Shown here in pieces: positions 1 to 12,847 of a stretch of DNA of 64,000 nucleotides; the stretch's first letter is position 1, and each line of letters starts with the position of its first letter. The notes under the pieces are model-generated. The model saw nothing but the letters and a program-made list of their open reading frames with translations, made no database searches and was not told where the DNA came from. Made by a program: the position numbers and the translations under genes. Origin of the DNA: Perkinsus olseni (lineage: Eukaryota > Perkinsozoa > Perkinsida > Perkinsidae); assembly GCA_013115135.1 (NCBI GenBank), contig JABANP010000295.1, positions 1-64,000 of the forward strand, given 5' to 3'.

Positions 1-1815
1 TAATGATGATTCATCTATAGGAGGGGCCCCACCGGTGAATGATGATGATGAGTTGTCGGCCGATCCAAAGTAATAGCCGATACCACAATTAACTACATAA
101 CAACGTAGATGATGATGATGATTGCTATTACTATTATCATCACTACTGGGTATGATTATTAATGGCAGTAGATAGGTCTTCCTCCATGCACTATACTTCT
201 CCCCACACACATGTGCAACCTAACCACGACAACAACAACAACAACAACAACAACAAGAAGGAGAAGCTGATTGATGTTGTTGTTGTTGTTGTTGTTACTA
301 AGGAGGCTTACTTGTATATGAGTAACTAATTTAGAGAATATTAATCCAATCATCCATATAACCAATCTTGGATGCTTATCCATAACATTATCATAGGACC
401 AACATACCCATAATGATGATAATATACCACCCAAACAGAATGGGAAGGCGCATGATAAGGCATCACGTATACGAGGTCTCTTACCTAACAATATGATAGG
501 AAGTAGCCACGACCACCGTGACTTATCATCATCATCATCATCATCACCAGTACTACTACCTCCATAGTGTTTTAAATATCCTTCTTGTCTTGTGGTCATC
601 ATCATCATCACACTGCCATTATTATTATTACGATGGTGGGGTGGAGTGGTAGTAGTATTGTTGTTGTTATCATACTCTTCTTTCTTCATTCTCTCATGTC
701 TGATAACATTACGTATATTAGTATATATAACAAGGATAGCGAATATAGTGCACCTGAAGATAACTAGGGGAGATTACGATGATGGTAATACTAATACCCA
801 ATCAATGGTATATCGCAATATTCCAGTACATAATGAGGATGGTCTGATGAGAATGGTAGAGGGAAGGAGAAGGAGAGTTTACGGTGATAGAAGTGTGTAT
901 AATCATCGGATGCATAGCCTATGATAAATACAGCTATAAGGATGAATATACCCTCGGATGGTCCATTAATTTGAGGCATAATAAATTCACCTGAATGATG
1001 AGATAACAACAGCGAGTATGAATAATACGGTAACATCAGTAATCAGTCATGCTTGTGTTGTTGTTACTACTACTACCGGCATAGAACTGTTCCCAACTCG
1101 CAAAGAAGAATGGTACAGCCCCGATGAGCATAACATAGAGGGTACGATACCCAGATCCAAACTGGAATAATGTTGCAAGAGAGAAGGTAGTCATAATAAC
1201 GTTCAATGCATCACAGCCATGATCCAGTATTAATCCCAATGGACTCGATAACCCCAGTCTACGCGCTTGTTTACCATCCATATTATCAAGTGTTTGATTG
1301 ATGAATATCATAATAGCATTAAAGGCCCATACCCAAGGCGGGCATCTCTCTATCATATTAGGAGCATAGTATAATACAACAAGATGTGGTATTATAGTAC
1401 ATCCTAGTGCAGCTATTGTTAATATATTGGGATGTACCATAGATGGTATATAATTATGTACAATATGTTCAGCTAGAGGTGATAGTATCTTATTATATAA
1501 TATACTATGATCTTCTCCATGATACACATACTTCCTCAGTTCCTCCCCTCCTTCATCTGTTATGTATCTGATAATAATGATGTCTACGACAGATTACTGT
1601 GGAATAATAGGAACACTGTGTTGTTGGTTATCATGTCTATTACTACTACCTTGGGAATATGGGGAAGAAAAAGCCATCTGCTTTTGTTGTTGTTGTTGTT
1701 GGGGGGCGCCGCGTTGAGAAGGGTATGATGTCCATGAGGGGGCACTACGATTATGATGATCTCTATGAGCACCATTGTTAGATATTGGCACGGTATTGAT
1801 ACGATTGTCAAGCAT
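1..1815 (-). CDS. CDP-alcohol phosphotransferase (choline/ethanolamine phosphotransferase), 3' end cut by window edge
   Basis: Integral membrane enzyme that transfers phosphocholine or phosphoethanolamine from the CDP form to diacylglycerol, the last Kennedy-pathway step, in ER/Golgi. The exon at about 1078-1567 carries the family signature DGKQAR, then SSPLG, then LDHGCD. It is preceded by the typical N-terminal phrase YVYHGEDHSILYNK and followed, after an intron, by GEFIMPQINGP. A later exon (about 315-600) reads DKHPRLVIWMIG and continues across an intron into VAHVCGEKYSAW, as in CEPT1/EPT1. The N-terminal 70 residues (from ATG 1815) are Gln/Ser/His rich. The first intron, 1568-1597, is only 30 nt. 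The reading frame is still open at base 1, so the C-terminus is missing. Substrate preference cannot be told from sequence. Confidence 0.9.
231..296. repeat. AAC tract and complementary GTT tract inside an intron
   Basis: An AAC repeat (231-256) and a GTT repeat (276-296) lie about 20 bases apart inside an intron of the phosphotransferase gene. They are complementary, so the pre-mRNA could fold into a long hairpin bringing the splice sites together. The repeats are seen directly; the fold is inferred. Confidence 0.8.
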
Positions 1816-2010
1816 AGTAATAAGGTAATACACCTAGAAGCATAACAACCCTTGTATATTGTAGTTGTTAAGACTATTACTCAAGAGAGATGGTGACGTA
1901 AGAAATGATGATTCAAGTATGGACGGTATCGTCGTCGGTGGTGGTGGTGGTCTTTGAACTACATATAACAGTAATGATGGCGGCAAGAAGAAGGAATAGA
2001 ATGATAATGC

Positions 2011-3429
2011 TTAGAAACCTCGTCCAAACGCATCAGTATCCTCGTGACTATTATCACCAAACATTGAATCATATACTGCTGATCGTCGTAGCTTCTTCAT
2101 AGCCTTGTCGATATATCTGAATACCATAAATCCAACATCATTATCCAGACATTGGTAGAGTATGACAATGCACGAATATCGAGAGGCATGGTACTGCTAT
2201 TCAAGGTGGTCATAATGTCATCACCAATGAGTAGGATGCTAATAACGTTATTACTCCTTTCTCTCATCATAGGTCCTCTTCGTTATAGTAGCTGTTCTTC
2301 TTCTTGTATTTTCCATATCCTCATTATCATCAGATGATGATGACGATGGCGGCAGTGTACTATCCTTGTTAATACTCCTATTGCCATTAGACGTCGTCAT
2401 ATCAGCTTCCCCAACACCCTCTGTGCTATCATCATCATCACTACCTCGGCTACCTCTGTTGTTATCCGACTGATTATAATGATCATCATTATGACAGAGC
2501 TACTATGATACATTTTATTATTACTGTATTATTGTTATGACGTTTTATCATTGATGATGATGATGTCGCGTGATGGTGAATTCGTGTATCATCATTGGGT
2601 GCTATGATGATAACATCTCCCTTGGAAGGATCATATCGGGCACCTGCGTAAGGATCGTCATGATGATGATGATAATGTAAGATAATAGTAGGTATTACCA
2701 CAATTCATGCAGGTTGTAGTACTATTATCATGATTACTCCCCTTCTGTTGATGTGTAATACATTCCTTAGCCATTATACAGCCACATGGCCATAACATTA
2801 TTACTGATGTTGAACCATCATCAAGATCTTTCCTTGTTATCGGGCATCGGAAAGTACAATGTCTGTCCTTAGACATATCAACATCATCGATCCATTCAAT
2901 AGTAGCAGTACGTACCTATCATCATAACGACAATAACAACAGCATTAATAAGAGTATCGATATCATTGCTATTACATCCTTTTATCTGTTTTGATATGTT
3001 CTGGTAACACTACCCCACTGTCATCGGCATGATGATGGTCATGAGCCTTTTTCTTCTTTTTACTATTTGATGATGATGCCTTTGTCTTGCCTTCCAATAA
3101 TGCTGTATACAACGCCTCTTTAGAATACATATTCCCTTTCTACGACACACTACTACCTGCCATCATAAACATTATCCAACAGCAGCGGATGGTGATGGTG
3201 GTGATGCTATGATTATTACAGGATTCTTGTATAATAATGTATGTGATAATGTACAATACTGCATCCTCATCTGTTTTATCCTTTTATTATCAATAGTTTC
3301 CTCTTCCTTCCTACCCATATGATTAGCGCCATAACCCATACCACCGATACTATCATTACGAGATAGACCATATCCTCTAGTCTTCACCATAACACTCCGA
3401 GCGGGTAATGATCCACCATCTCCTCCCAT
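2011..3429 (-). CDS. RTF2: Replication termination factor 2 (RTF2) homologue
   Basis: RTF2 family protein with a degenerate RING-like fold, acting at stalled or arrested replication forks in the nucleus. The start at 3429 gives MGGDGGSLPARSVMVKT, matching the conserved RTF2 N-terminus. It is followed by CTLSHTLLYKNPVIIIA, then an exon with a Ser/Lys-rich insert (KKKKAHDHHHADDS). The next exon has the Cys/His cluster FRCPITRKDLDDG...PCGCIMAKECI...CMNCG. The C-terminal exon, reaching stop 2011, reads SAVYDSMFGDN, equivalent to the conserved S-x-VYxSxF tail. Introns are short and GAT-rich. It is divergent from the syntaxin gene; the 175-bp gap holds a GC-rich promoter decamer. The internal splice structure near 2200-2350 is the least certain part. 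Confidence 0.85.
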
Positions 3430-3510
3430 TATCAATAAGTAACAGCAACGACAACAACAACAACAACGCAACGTCCTTTCCGTAGGCGCCAGCGGCGGGC
3501 GGAGGGATTT

Positions 3511-3520
3511 AGCGCTCGCC
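3511..3520 (-). promoter_or_regulatory. GC-rich decamer AGCGCTCGCC in the RTF2/syntaxin divergent promoter
   Basis: AGCGCTCGCC (reverse complement GGCGAGCGCT) lies 82 bp from the RTF2 start and 85 bp from the syntaxin start. Near-identical decamers occur upstream of other genes here (9196, 18112, 27230, 27256, 55204). This makes it a candidate core promoter or activator site. Function is inferred from recurrence and position only. Confidence 0.5.
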
Positions 3521-3604
3521 CTACTGAAAATGGATGATGAAGATGATGACGACGATTAGGTTAGATAGTGGTGGTTGTATGAGGATGTGATTGTAGTTGT
3601 TGTA

Positions 3605-5086
3605 ATGTCTTATTATCAACATCCATCATTCGAGGGCGGCCGCGGTCGTGCTGCCGATAATCCTTATGATGATGGCTATGGTGGTGGTGGACGGTCGTCG
3701 GCTGATTCCTTCTATATTAAAGATTCTCGAACACTACAGAAGGAGGTAAGGACAATAGCTGGAGGATGATGAATAACATAATGCTGTTAGTGTTAGATAC
3801 GAGACATCAATCAACATATTATTAGTATATCAAAACGGTTAGATGATAATGCTACTAGTAGTAGTAGTGGTGGTGGTAATGTTGAGCTATCATCATACAG
3901 CAGTAGTAGCGGTGGTTATGCATTGGACGATGTTAGAAGCATGATAGATAAAGCTGTTACATTAACATCATGTGCACAGAAGGATGTTAATCAGTAATAA
4001 TGATTATTATTGTCGTTATAGACTACTAGTAGATGTTTATTAATCAGGTTTAAAGAATATGTATGCAATGCACCAACACCACAAGATGCTATGAACCGTC
4101 AACAGATGTTGAATAAGTTTACTAATAATGTATCGACACTTGCTAAACAATTAGAAGATGTGGTAAGGAGATATGCTACTTTAAAGAAGGAGACAGCAGC
4201 AGCAACAGCAGAGCAGCAACAACAAGGGTATAGTAACAAGAAGAAGAAGACTAATAATGAGAGATGTAATAATGGTGATGATACTTTGTATGATTCTAAC
4301 GTTAACAGGCAATAGTGGAGGACCACGATCAACAACATCTTCATCATCGTCTAGAAGCCATCATCACCATAGTACTACTGCTACTACTAGTAGCAGTATA
4401 AGATCATCATCTACATCACGCAGGAGAGGAAATGATGATTCTTCGAGGAACAGTGATTCAAAGGTAGTATCATTACTGGTCTTGTATACTGGTGGTTATA
4501 TTATGACAATAGCAGATCGGTGGTGATGGCCTGTGGCAACAGCAGCAGCACAAGAATATATCCAGTGTGATATCTCAGAATAGTAATGCTGTTTATGAGT
4601 ATGGAGAAAGGAAGGTAATGATTATAATATTTATAATCGGAACTATTCTTATTGTGATTATAATAATACTTACATCAGTTACGATCGACTGCCGCTGCTG
4701 CAGCGGAACTACTTAAATCATCGACATCGCCCATTCAACGAGAAGAGCATCATCAGGATCGGCAACAACAACAGCAGATGGGTGGAGGCATCGATTTAGA
4801 AGAAGGATTATCAAGGGATAAGTTGGATGATATAAAAAGGATTGGGGCTGAGATGGGAGAATTACAAGATATTTATACTACATTAAATAGTGATATGGCT
4901 AGACAACAGGATAATATTGATAGTATTCATGATGCTATGCTGAGAACCTTGGATACTACACAAAGGACAAATATTGAATTACAACAAGCAACAGATAAGA
5001 GGGATACCTCCTTAAAACGTAAAGTGTATGCGTTTACTGCATTAGCTGCCACTGCTGGTTTGTATATATTAATATCATCTATATGA
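3605..5086 (+). CDS. Syntaxin-type Qa-SNARE
   Basis: Tail-anchored membrane-fusion SNARE. ATG 3605 begins MSYYQHPSFEGG. The first splice (3745/3797) restores the frame as LQKEIRDINQHIISISKRL, the start of a syntaxin N-terminal helix. The next splice (3993/4048) gives NQFKEYVCN. A Ser/His/Arg-rich linker (about 4300-4460) follows. The last exon has the SNARE heptads (LDDIKRIGAEMGELQDIYTT, then QQDNIDSIHDAM) and a C-terminal membrane anchor rich in Ala/Leu/Ile ending YILISSI just before the stop. The central SNARE layer looks like Qa, but the residue MARQQDNID should be checked by alignment. The target membrane cannot be told. It is divergent from RTF2 and convergent with the next minus-strand gene. 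Confidence 0.88.
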
Positions 5087-5381
5087 TGATGATCATGATG
5101 ATCAGTATTATTATTATCATTAACACATTACCGTTACTATCTTCACCATTATTTGTACTAATAATAATACTGATGGCAATATTATTACATCTTGTGTTAT
5201 GAGTGAATATACTAACAACACCAGGCCAATAGTGAGATGCCAATACACCGTCGTGGGTGATAACAACACAGGATGAGGTATATCAGAGATGGTCACTTCT
5301 GTGTACCATATCACAACTACTGAATATCCAATGTTATCTCGTCGCTTTAAACCAATCTCACCACCACCACCGCCGCCGTCT

Positions 5382-6512
5382 CTAGTTGTCGTTACTCCTC
5401 TTACGTATGCTGTTTCGCTGCTGATAGCGATAATACTGTCTCAGAATATCGATCTCCGATCTTGTTCCCTCTACCTACAAAGTTCACCTGTTACTTTATT
5501 ATTGCCATCATCGCTACTACCTCATTAATGAGTACATCCCTCTCAGCCGTGATGTTTTCTATCTTATTATACCATCTTTTCACCTCATCATTCACTCGTA
5601 CCAGTTCAGCCTTCAACTCTTTATTCTTCCTCTTCAATCTATCCTAACATAATCATCTGTCCTAATGTGATTCACAACTTCATCATGATCCATACCTACA
5701 TTTTGCCGTTGGATATTATTCATCTTCGTACGTAGATGTTTCATAGTGTTCTGTAATCTTCCTTCTACTACATAATATAATAACAATGTGACTACCACTA
5801 CTTCTATTACTACCATTGCTATTATTCTCTAGTTGCTCTCCTAGCGAGATACTTCGTTCCATTGGTAATGTTGTTCCACCATCATCATTCATGTTGTCTG
5901 CTTGCTGCATCAGGTCCCTTATGGTCAGCTTCAATATGAGTATTTGATGATCTCTGCTCGCCACATCACATTCCAGTTCTGCTATCCTCTCTTCGTACTC
6001 AGTCTGATGATGATAATGTTATCAGCTCCGCCACCACCACCACCACCACGATACTATATTACTTCTCTCATGGATGCATTAGTTGTCGCCTCATCTAACT
6101 TATTCTGTACCATTCGCCATTTACGGCCCATCGATGACCCCAACATTATCATCACATCAGTATTGTTGTTGTTATTGTCTAATGCTCCTTGTCCTCCTTC
6201 TATTGCTGATGATGATGATGTTGCCTTCTGATAGTCATCCTTATTCGTCGATTTATACTTACTATTATCAGTACGGTGATGTTCTAACATGGTTGTACGA
6301 GTGGAACTGTTATTCTTGCTACTACTACTACTACCGGTATGGGAGTGAGTGGTGAATTGATAGTCGTAATGTGTGTGTACTGACAGTGTGAGACCATACG
6401 GGTCGGCTACTACCCTCCCCTCGTTATTGGATGATGATGATAACTTCATCATATCAGGAGATAATCCCGTGACTACTACTCGTACTATATACCCAACAGA
6501 GACTACGAACAT
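5382..6512 (-). CDS. Coiled-coil protein of unknown function with N-terminal hydrophobic segment
   Basis: I do not recognise this gene. From ATG 6512 the product starts MFVVSVGYIVRVVVTG, which could be a signal or anchor. Ser/Asn/Asp-rich sequence follows, then helical coiled-coil exons: KWRMVQNKLDEATTNA, YEERIAELECDVASRDHQI, GRLQNTMKHLRTKMNNIQRQ and KNKELKAELVRVNDEVKR. The final intron (donor after LINE) joins VEGTRSEIDILRQYYRYQQR and reaches a stop at 5382. It lies in tandem 3' of the SF-assemblin gene with under 90 bp between. The neighbour hints at a cytoskeletal role, but that is only context. Confidence 0.6.
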
Positions 6513-6598
6513 TCACAACAACAACCCAATAGCCCTATCTGTTGTGGAGTTGTGATGATGATGATGATGATGAGCATGTTGTATAGACTCAACCCGGA

Positions 6599-8331
6599 TC
6601 AATAGTAATTATTATCATCATCAGTTACTACTGTTGTTACCTCTCTTGCTGCATCATTCAACTTATTACAAGTCTCCTCGAGTAACTTCAATAACGATTC
6701 TTCTGTAGCTTCTCTATTGCGTCTTTCCTGACAATCATCATCATCATCATTAATAGGAGCAGCAGTAATATTGTTACTTCAGCCATCTCGGATTGCATTT
6801 TAGCGACAACATCTTCCATCATTCTCAACATAGCCTCTTCTGTCTCCTCCCTACTACCAATTCATTAGTATCATAATTATTAATACCAGTAGTGGTACTA
6901 GTACTACCTTTGAGCTCTCTCTCTGTTGAGAGCCTCTTCGAGCCTTTTTATCTCATCATTGGCTTCTCCCAGTAATTCACGTTCCATGTTCTCTTTCGAT
7001 AAATCCCCTTCCCTGAGGGTATCTTCTAACTTGGGAAGATCAACCTAAACTTTGGATTGCCACTATTAGTATCATCATAATCATAGAACATTCATGATGA
7101 TGATGATGATGGAGACTCCATACCTCGATGTACTTCCGCAATGTTGATACCTCTCTTGATTCATCATCTTCAATATCTCTGTCAAATTCACATCTAAATA
7201 TCAACCTTTCCAAATGATATTAATATATATCTTACCTTATTTTATCAGTTTTGTCTTTCAACTTAGTGATGAGTTCATTCTCCGCCTCTCTCCGTGATTC
7301 CTGTTCTTTCTCTATCGCCTCTTGCAATCTACCACGAACACTAGTGTTCACAATGCTATTCTTCATGAAAGCCCGTCATCATCATGCCGGCGTGGTCATC
7401 ACGCCTCACACCTCGACACCCTTCAGTATTACCTCTTATCAAGATTCTGCATCTCCTCCTCTTGCACCTTAGATATGCCCTGGAAGAATTATCACGATAT
7501 CACCAAGAACAAGAACAACGTTATGATTATGACGTACATCTCTTTTTATCCCTTTCATCATCCATGATCTTGTGTAAACGTAGTATCTAGTAATGATGAT
7601 ACTGGCAGCATTGTCAAGTTGTCGGGAGAGTATCATGAGTGTATCGGGGGAGGTTATTCTTACATCTTCCTTCAAGGTATTCATATTGGAGGATATACTC
7701 GCTTGATGATTATCTAGTTTACTATTAATATCAGTAAGATGTTCATTGAGATTCGCTAACCTGACGATAATGACGATAATAAGAGTAGGGTTGAGGTAGA
7801 AGAGTGCTGGTAATAATAATGGTACCATCATCAGTGATGATGATGATGATAAAGCCGAACGCATTACTTCACAGCCCGATGATTATCCATCCCTTGTTGT
7901 AACCCATTCAAACGGGTACTGAATGAAGACTGATGATGATGGTATTGATGACTGTAGTGGTAGTAGTAGTAATATTACCTCAGACGTTGTATCCTATCAT
8001 AGTAGGTAGTGCTCTGTCTGCTCTCTACCTGTTCGTTGTCGCCGTCATCTTGTTGTTGTTGAGATGGGTGATTGGTATTGTTGTTGTTATCTCTGATAAT
8101 AATTCCGCCCTGTGTATTATACATATTATAATAATCATGTTTCCCTCCATTAATATATGCATGCTGCTCGCTTGATTGTTGATCTACTTCCGGTTGTTGT
8201 TGTTGGTAATAATAATAATAGCCTCTTCTTCCACCCCCTTCACCACCACCTGCTGCCACGGCGCCCCCTTGTTGTGGTAATAATATCGGATGATGACTAG
8301 TACTACTGCCAAGTGATGTTGGCGTGGTCAT
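6599..8331 (-). CDS. SF-assemblin (striated fibre assemblin) family protein
   Basis: Structural coiled-coil protein of the striated fibres attached to basal bodies in flagellates and to the centrosome in apicomplexans. From ATG 8331 there is a Gly/Tyr/Gln-rich head. The rod then begins RIQRLSTRLNGLQQGMDNHR and VKLANLNEHLTDINSKLD. Later exons read LQEAIEKEQESRREAENEL, FDRDIEDDESREVSTLRKY and VDLPKLEDTLREGDLSKENM. The C-terminal part is EETEEAMLRMMEDV followed by RNREATEESLLKLLEETC, typical of the family's last segment. There are at least seven short introns. One junction near 7440-7570 could not be phased by eye. Stop 6599 follows a poly-Asp/Asn tail that may be intron-derived. Confidence 0.82.
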
Positions 8332-8637
8332 AATGATGATAATAATCACCCTCCTCTATGGCCCACAGTGATGATGTTACACTGCAACTCAATAATAGTA
8401 GTAATAATAATCACAGTAATACATCCACACTCTATTGTCTTAATGCATCTCCAATATGCTGCTCTTGCTGCCCCTCTCCTTGCATGAGTATAACACAACA
8501 ACAATGATGATGCTGATCAGGGTTACAACGACATTATTATTGTGGATCATGAGTAGTAGTGCTAGGACTGGTTCATGGGTCATTCTTCTTGTCATCAAAA
8601 TTATTCTAAAACTTTCCTGCTGTTATTGGGACTACTA

Positions 8638-9141
8638 CTACCACTCCGACGTGGATGATGATGAATCTTTTGAAAATGTTGGAACCTACAGAGAGAACAT
8701 GCTGATGGCAATGCTGTTGTTGTGCTTGTTATCGTCCCCTCAACTACTTACACATGATGAGCTAAAAGGCAACCACAGAATGCCATAGCAACTCCTCCTC
8801 CGATTAATAATAATACTCTACCAAGATCTATCCTATTATTATCTCCCTCATCTCGTTGTTGGTCTGATCTAGTATTGCTCTCAACAGGAGAACTCCCCGG
8901 CATCACCACTGGACCAGCCACAGCAACGGGCGGCGGGGGTTGCTGTGGGGATGGCAACAATACTTGTTGTTGTGGTGATGGTGCCTGTGGTTGTGATGGT
9001 GGTGGTCTTGGTTGTTGTACTACATTCTGCGATGCCTGATATGATGATATTATTCAACATATTCTTATCGACACAAATTACCTCAACGTGGAGATGTATT
9101 GTCGACGTTAAATAGGCGGCGATTATTATTATCATCAACAT
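8638..9141 (-). CDS. Small Pro/Gln-rich membrane protein
   Basis: Not recognised. Starting at ATG 9141, the product of about 130 residues has a short hydrophobic N-terminus (MLMIIIIAAYLTS). A Pro/Gln/Ser-rich stretch follows (QPRPPPSQPQAPSPQQQ). A clear membrane segment, RVLLLIGGGVAMAFCGCLLA, is followed by a 17-residue Ser-rich tail to stop 8638. Two short introns (about 9035-9080 and about 8690-8748) keep the frame. The layout resembles a tail-anchored or small single-pass protein. The N-terminal hydrophobic run is encoded by ATA/ATT repeats, so the true start may be the next ATG. A GC-rich decamer sits 55 bp upstream. Confidence 0.5.
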
Positions 9142-9195
9142 CGCACCATAAAAAAACGACTGGGGCTCAGAGACTAAAATTGCGCAGCAGGAAGT

Positions 9196-9205
9196 AGCGC
9201 ACGCC
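9196..9205 (-). promoter_or_regulatory. GC-rich decamer AGCGCACGCC upstream of the small membrane-protein gene
   Basis: AGCGCACGCC (reverse complement GGCGTGCGCT) lies in the 108-bp gap between the TAPT1 stop (9250) and the start at 9141. It has the same core as the other decamers in the window, with T for A at the fifth position. Confidence 0.45.
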
Positions 9206-9249
9206 ACTCTAATCGATTGTACCCTGCGTTTACTGCGGATGAAGGGCCA

Positions 9250-12200
9250 TTAACAAACTCCACATAATGGGGTTGTTGATGTAACAATTTTCCATATTAT
9301 TACAAGTGTAAGAATAATGAATAGCCTTCTGTTATTAGTAGGTAGCAGATTTGAGCTTCTCTGGTATATTCTCGGTATCTTGTGATGAGTTCACAGCCAT
9401 ACCAACAGTAAGGATACTTGTTATCTAAACATGATGATGTAAAGACTGTCCACGTGTAGGATCATTATTACCATTTTTGCCAATAATAAACATAACCATA
9501 GGGAAGTTGTAAATCTCCATGTACATTGTTTTGATGATGCTGGAACATTTGGTAAGAGAATATTACTCAATATAAGTGTAGTTAACGGTAGAGGGCAAAA
9601 ACATAACCTAGTCGTTGGACCATGCGATACACTCATCGAGTTACGATAGGGTAACTCTGTTGTTGTTGTTGTTGTGTTATGTGATGATGGTAATGTTAAT
9701 GGGGAGGAACGTGAATGTAATACATCATGAAATAATAATGCACGATATTGGTCGAATATCTTAGATTCAAGAAGATTCTTTTTACATATACACCAGAATT
9801 TAAACCAATCAGTACCAATCTCAATGAATACCATAACACCAACCCAAAAGAAGACCTCTGCCATCGGCATGGGATGCTTCTGTGGACTAGTCGACATTCT
9901 ATATAACATTATCGTTATATCTACAGCTAGATAGAATCTTTCAACCATATCAGAACATGCTATGGGGAAGAGACCTCTCGCATCATACCTTTTAAAAGTA
10001 GTCGATTTAATCTCAGCAAGGTTGTTGGTGACAACTATCATGAACATACTAGTATCAGTAGCAACCGTGGCAACCGTTAAACATATCAACCTTGTAAAAT
10101 GCATGAATGTGTGAAGGGTTGTGTACAGTACTTCGAATATCCATGCTAGTATCAACTTAACTCTTCGTGATAGTATCGCCAATTCGCCACGACCAACCTT
10201 TGGTGTATGACGGTAACTACCAGCGGATACGCACTCTTCATCATCATCGTTTATACCGGTAGTAGTAGTAGCAGCAGCGAGAGCTCTAACTAGCATAGTG
10301 TCACTGAATGCTGATCCTAGATGCCTGACTAGTCTTTCCAATGTTTCAAGTGTGTTAAACATAACATACAATTTCATCATAGACTGCCCCCTTATATAAT
10401 GATAGACCGTAGAGAAGTCAACATATCTGACAATGTAATGTTGATAATAACAACAACAACAATATACGAGGATAACGAGAATAACACTAATGCCACTGGC
10501 AGTGGCGGTGTTGTTGTTCTCAATGATATTACTTCATAAATATAGTAGTGGTTACCGCCAATATAGCAATTCTAGCCATATCCGACTTCTGAGTAGGTGA
10601 AGGTGTTCTATGTAGGAATATCCAACCCAATACCTGATCATACATCACAACATGGATCTTGATCACGTTGCATAATATTGTTTTAAAGTAAGCCCCCCTC
10701 GTCTATAACAACAAGAGGGAGGGGGAGGAGGAGGGGGAGGGGCGTTTAGGATATCCAGATACATTCACTTGTCTAATAGCATGATGAAAGTGATGCAATG
10801 ATGATCACCTAGAGTATGCGCGATGGATAATGATGTGGATTGATTGTACTAAGGAATCCTGCTGCGAATACTGGAAGGGGCGGTAGTAGAAGATAGTGGC
10901 TGTTGTTATTATTACACCAACAATGCATGATATCGGCATGTAGGTCAACTCCTCCAACGTGGCATCCAAACATAACATAAAACCTGACATTAGCCTATCA
11001 TTAACAAAGTACCAATGATATCGCGATGGATGTAGATGACTAATGATGAGTATGTTGTTGTTATTGTTGTTGTTATTACCATATGTTAGTGAGTATTCCA
11101 TTCTACCTGGCATTACCGCTAGATCGGCCAATCTACGCCCATCGGGGCAGTACTTGTTTAAACGCCGGTCTTCGTCCGGTATTGACATCATCCTTACACG
11201 GTGGATTCAAGCCGAATATCTCGGTTTTGAGTATACTCAATATACTGGCAGCGGCAGCAGCAGCATGCTTCTTTTTACTACGATCATCACCATTATTGAT
11301 ATCACCAACTTTCGTACTATCCTTATTCTTGTCAATTATCTTGGGCGGGAGGGTCGAAGGCTTAGTGTTGTATACTTCATCATTATCACCAACAGGCCTT
11401 CCTTTTCTTCTTCCTGTTGTTGTTGATGATGCTTTTGGACTGTACCATTCATTATTGATAGCACTCGGAATAGTAGCTACAGCAGCGGCAGCTGATGGTG
11501 ATGACGATAAGACCAACAGAGAGGATCCACCATGTTGATGTTGATGATGTTGATGATGCTGTTGTTGTTGGTTGGTAGTAGTAGAAGTAGTAGTGGCAAC
11601 TGTTGGCACTTCACTGTTGCCAACAGCAGGTGTTACTTCATCATCATGCGGAGCGAGGGAGTAGGATGGCGTGGGGGTAATATCCTGAGAATGAGTAGTA
11701 TCATGACAATAGTGATTGTAATGCTGCTAATCTAAATGAGGCTAGTGGCGATGATAATGATGAGCTTACACATTGCTGGTGATGATGATGTTATCTATGT
11801 CAGTTGGTAATGTTGATGATGATAATCCCGCAGTGGTCCCAGTTAGCGTATTGTGTTGCTGTATTGGTATGGTCAATGGTGATTTGTATGCATGATGGTC
11901 ATCCTCCTGCTGTTGCTTAGCGTCAAGACCCTGTACCACACCCGAGTACTTAGTTATACCTCTCATACCGCTGCTGGTACTGCTGGTGATGGTAGTGGCA
12001 GCTTTATTATCAGCATTATGAACATTGTGTCGAGGGTGATGATGATGATGATTAGGGCCTGCATTAGAATATCTTCAATACGGCAAATCAATACATCCTT
12101 CATTACAAGCATTACATAAGGTAGTGTAGAAAGTGTTGGGATTGTTATCTCTCAGCCTCCTATGAAGCTTGAATACCTTCTTATAACGTATCGATCTCTC

Positions 12201-12847
12201 GTATAGGGAACTGTCCTCATTATTATTACTACCAGTTCCTGACCACTGAGAGAGTAAAGAATAGTAATACTCAGGTCATATTACTGATCATGTCGGTAGC
12301 AGCAGCACCCCCACCATCATCACCCTCCTTCTTTGTTGTTGTTGAAGTAATACCATCCTCACTAATGATGTTCTGTTGTTGGTTAGAAGTAATAGATGTA
12401 GGAGAAGACTTCGGCCCATCTCGCCCACCTCCGTGAGTATTATCATCTTTAAGTACACCATACAACAATGTCATATCATCATCATCATCATTATGATGAT
12501 GTTGATGGAGTCCATGTAGTATACCCTCTCCTCTATGTGATGTTGTTGATGATAAGGACGAGGCTGCTGCTGATAGGAATCTTCCTCGTAATAATGGAAG
12601 AGATGCAGTATTATTGAAGCTGTGATCCCTCAATGATGATGATGATGACAACTGCTGTGTCTGTTCATTGATGTGATGATTATATCCACCCAACTCTGGT
12701 GCACTATAGTATCCATCATCATCATCCACATCACGTACCTATTCATCATCATCATGCTCATCATAACAACAACAACAAGTCCCTATGAAAGATTCTCACC
12801 TCGATACCTTGCCCCACGGGAGTAGTTGTAGTAGAAGGTATCATCAT
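9250..12847 (-). CDS. TAPT1: TAPT1/POD1-family multi-pass membrane protein (DUF747)
   Basis: Eukaryotic membrane protein family linked in animals and yeast (EMP65) to ER/ciliary-base functions. Conserved landmarks in order: RLMSGFMLCLDATLEELTYM (about 10960-11010), then after introns YVDFSTVYHYIRGQSMMKLY at about 10370-10430. Next come FNTLETLERLVRHLGSAFSD, NNLAEIKSTTFKRYDARGLF, SDMVERFYLAVDI, and the end of the core, FDQYRALLFHDV. The C-terminal helix is LFIILTLVIIWKIVTS, reaching stop 9250. The first about 400 residues (11.2-12.85 kb) are Ser/Thr/Asn/His low complexity. The start at 12847 is chosen because the small first exon (MIPSTTTTPVGQGIE) splices in phase to VRDVDDDDGYYSAPEL. Exon borders in the N-terminal half are approximate. 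Confidence 0.85.

Noticed and set aside
7933..8175. Plus-strand frame rich in Val/Leu opposite the SF-assemblin gene
   Set aside because: It is the complement of GAT/CAA repeat codons and introns; a shadow of the real minus-strand gene.
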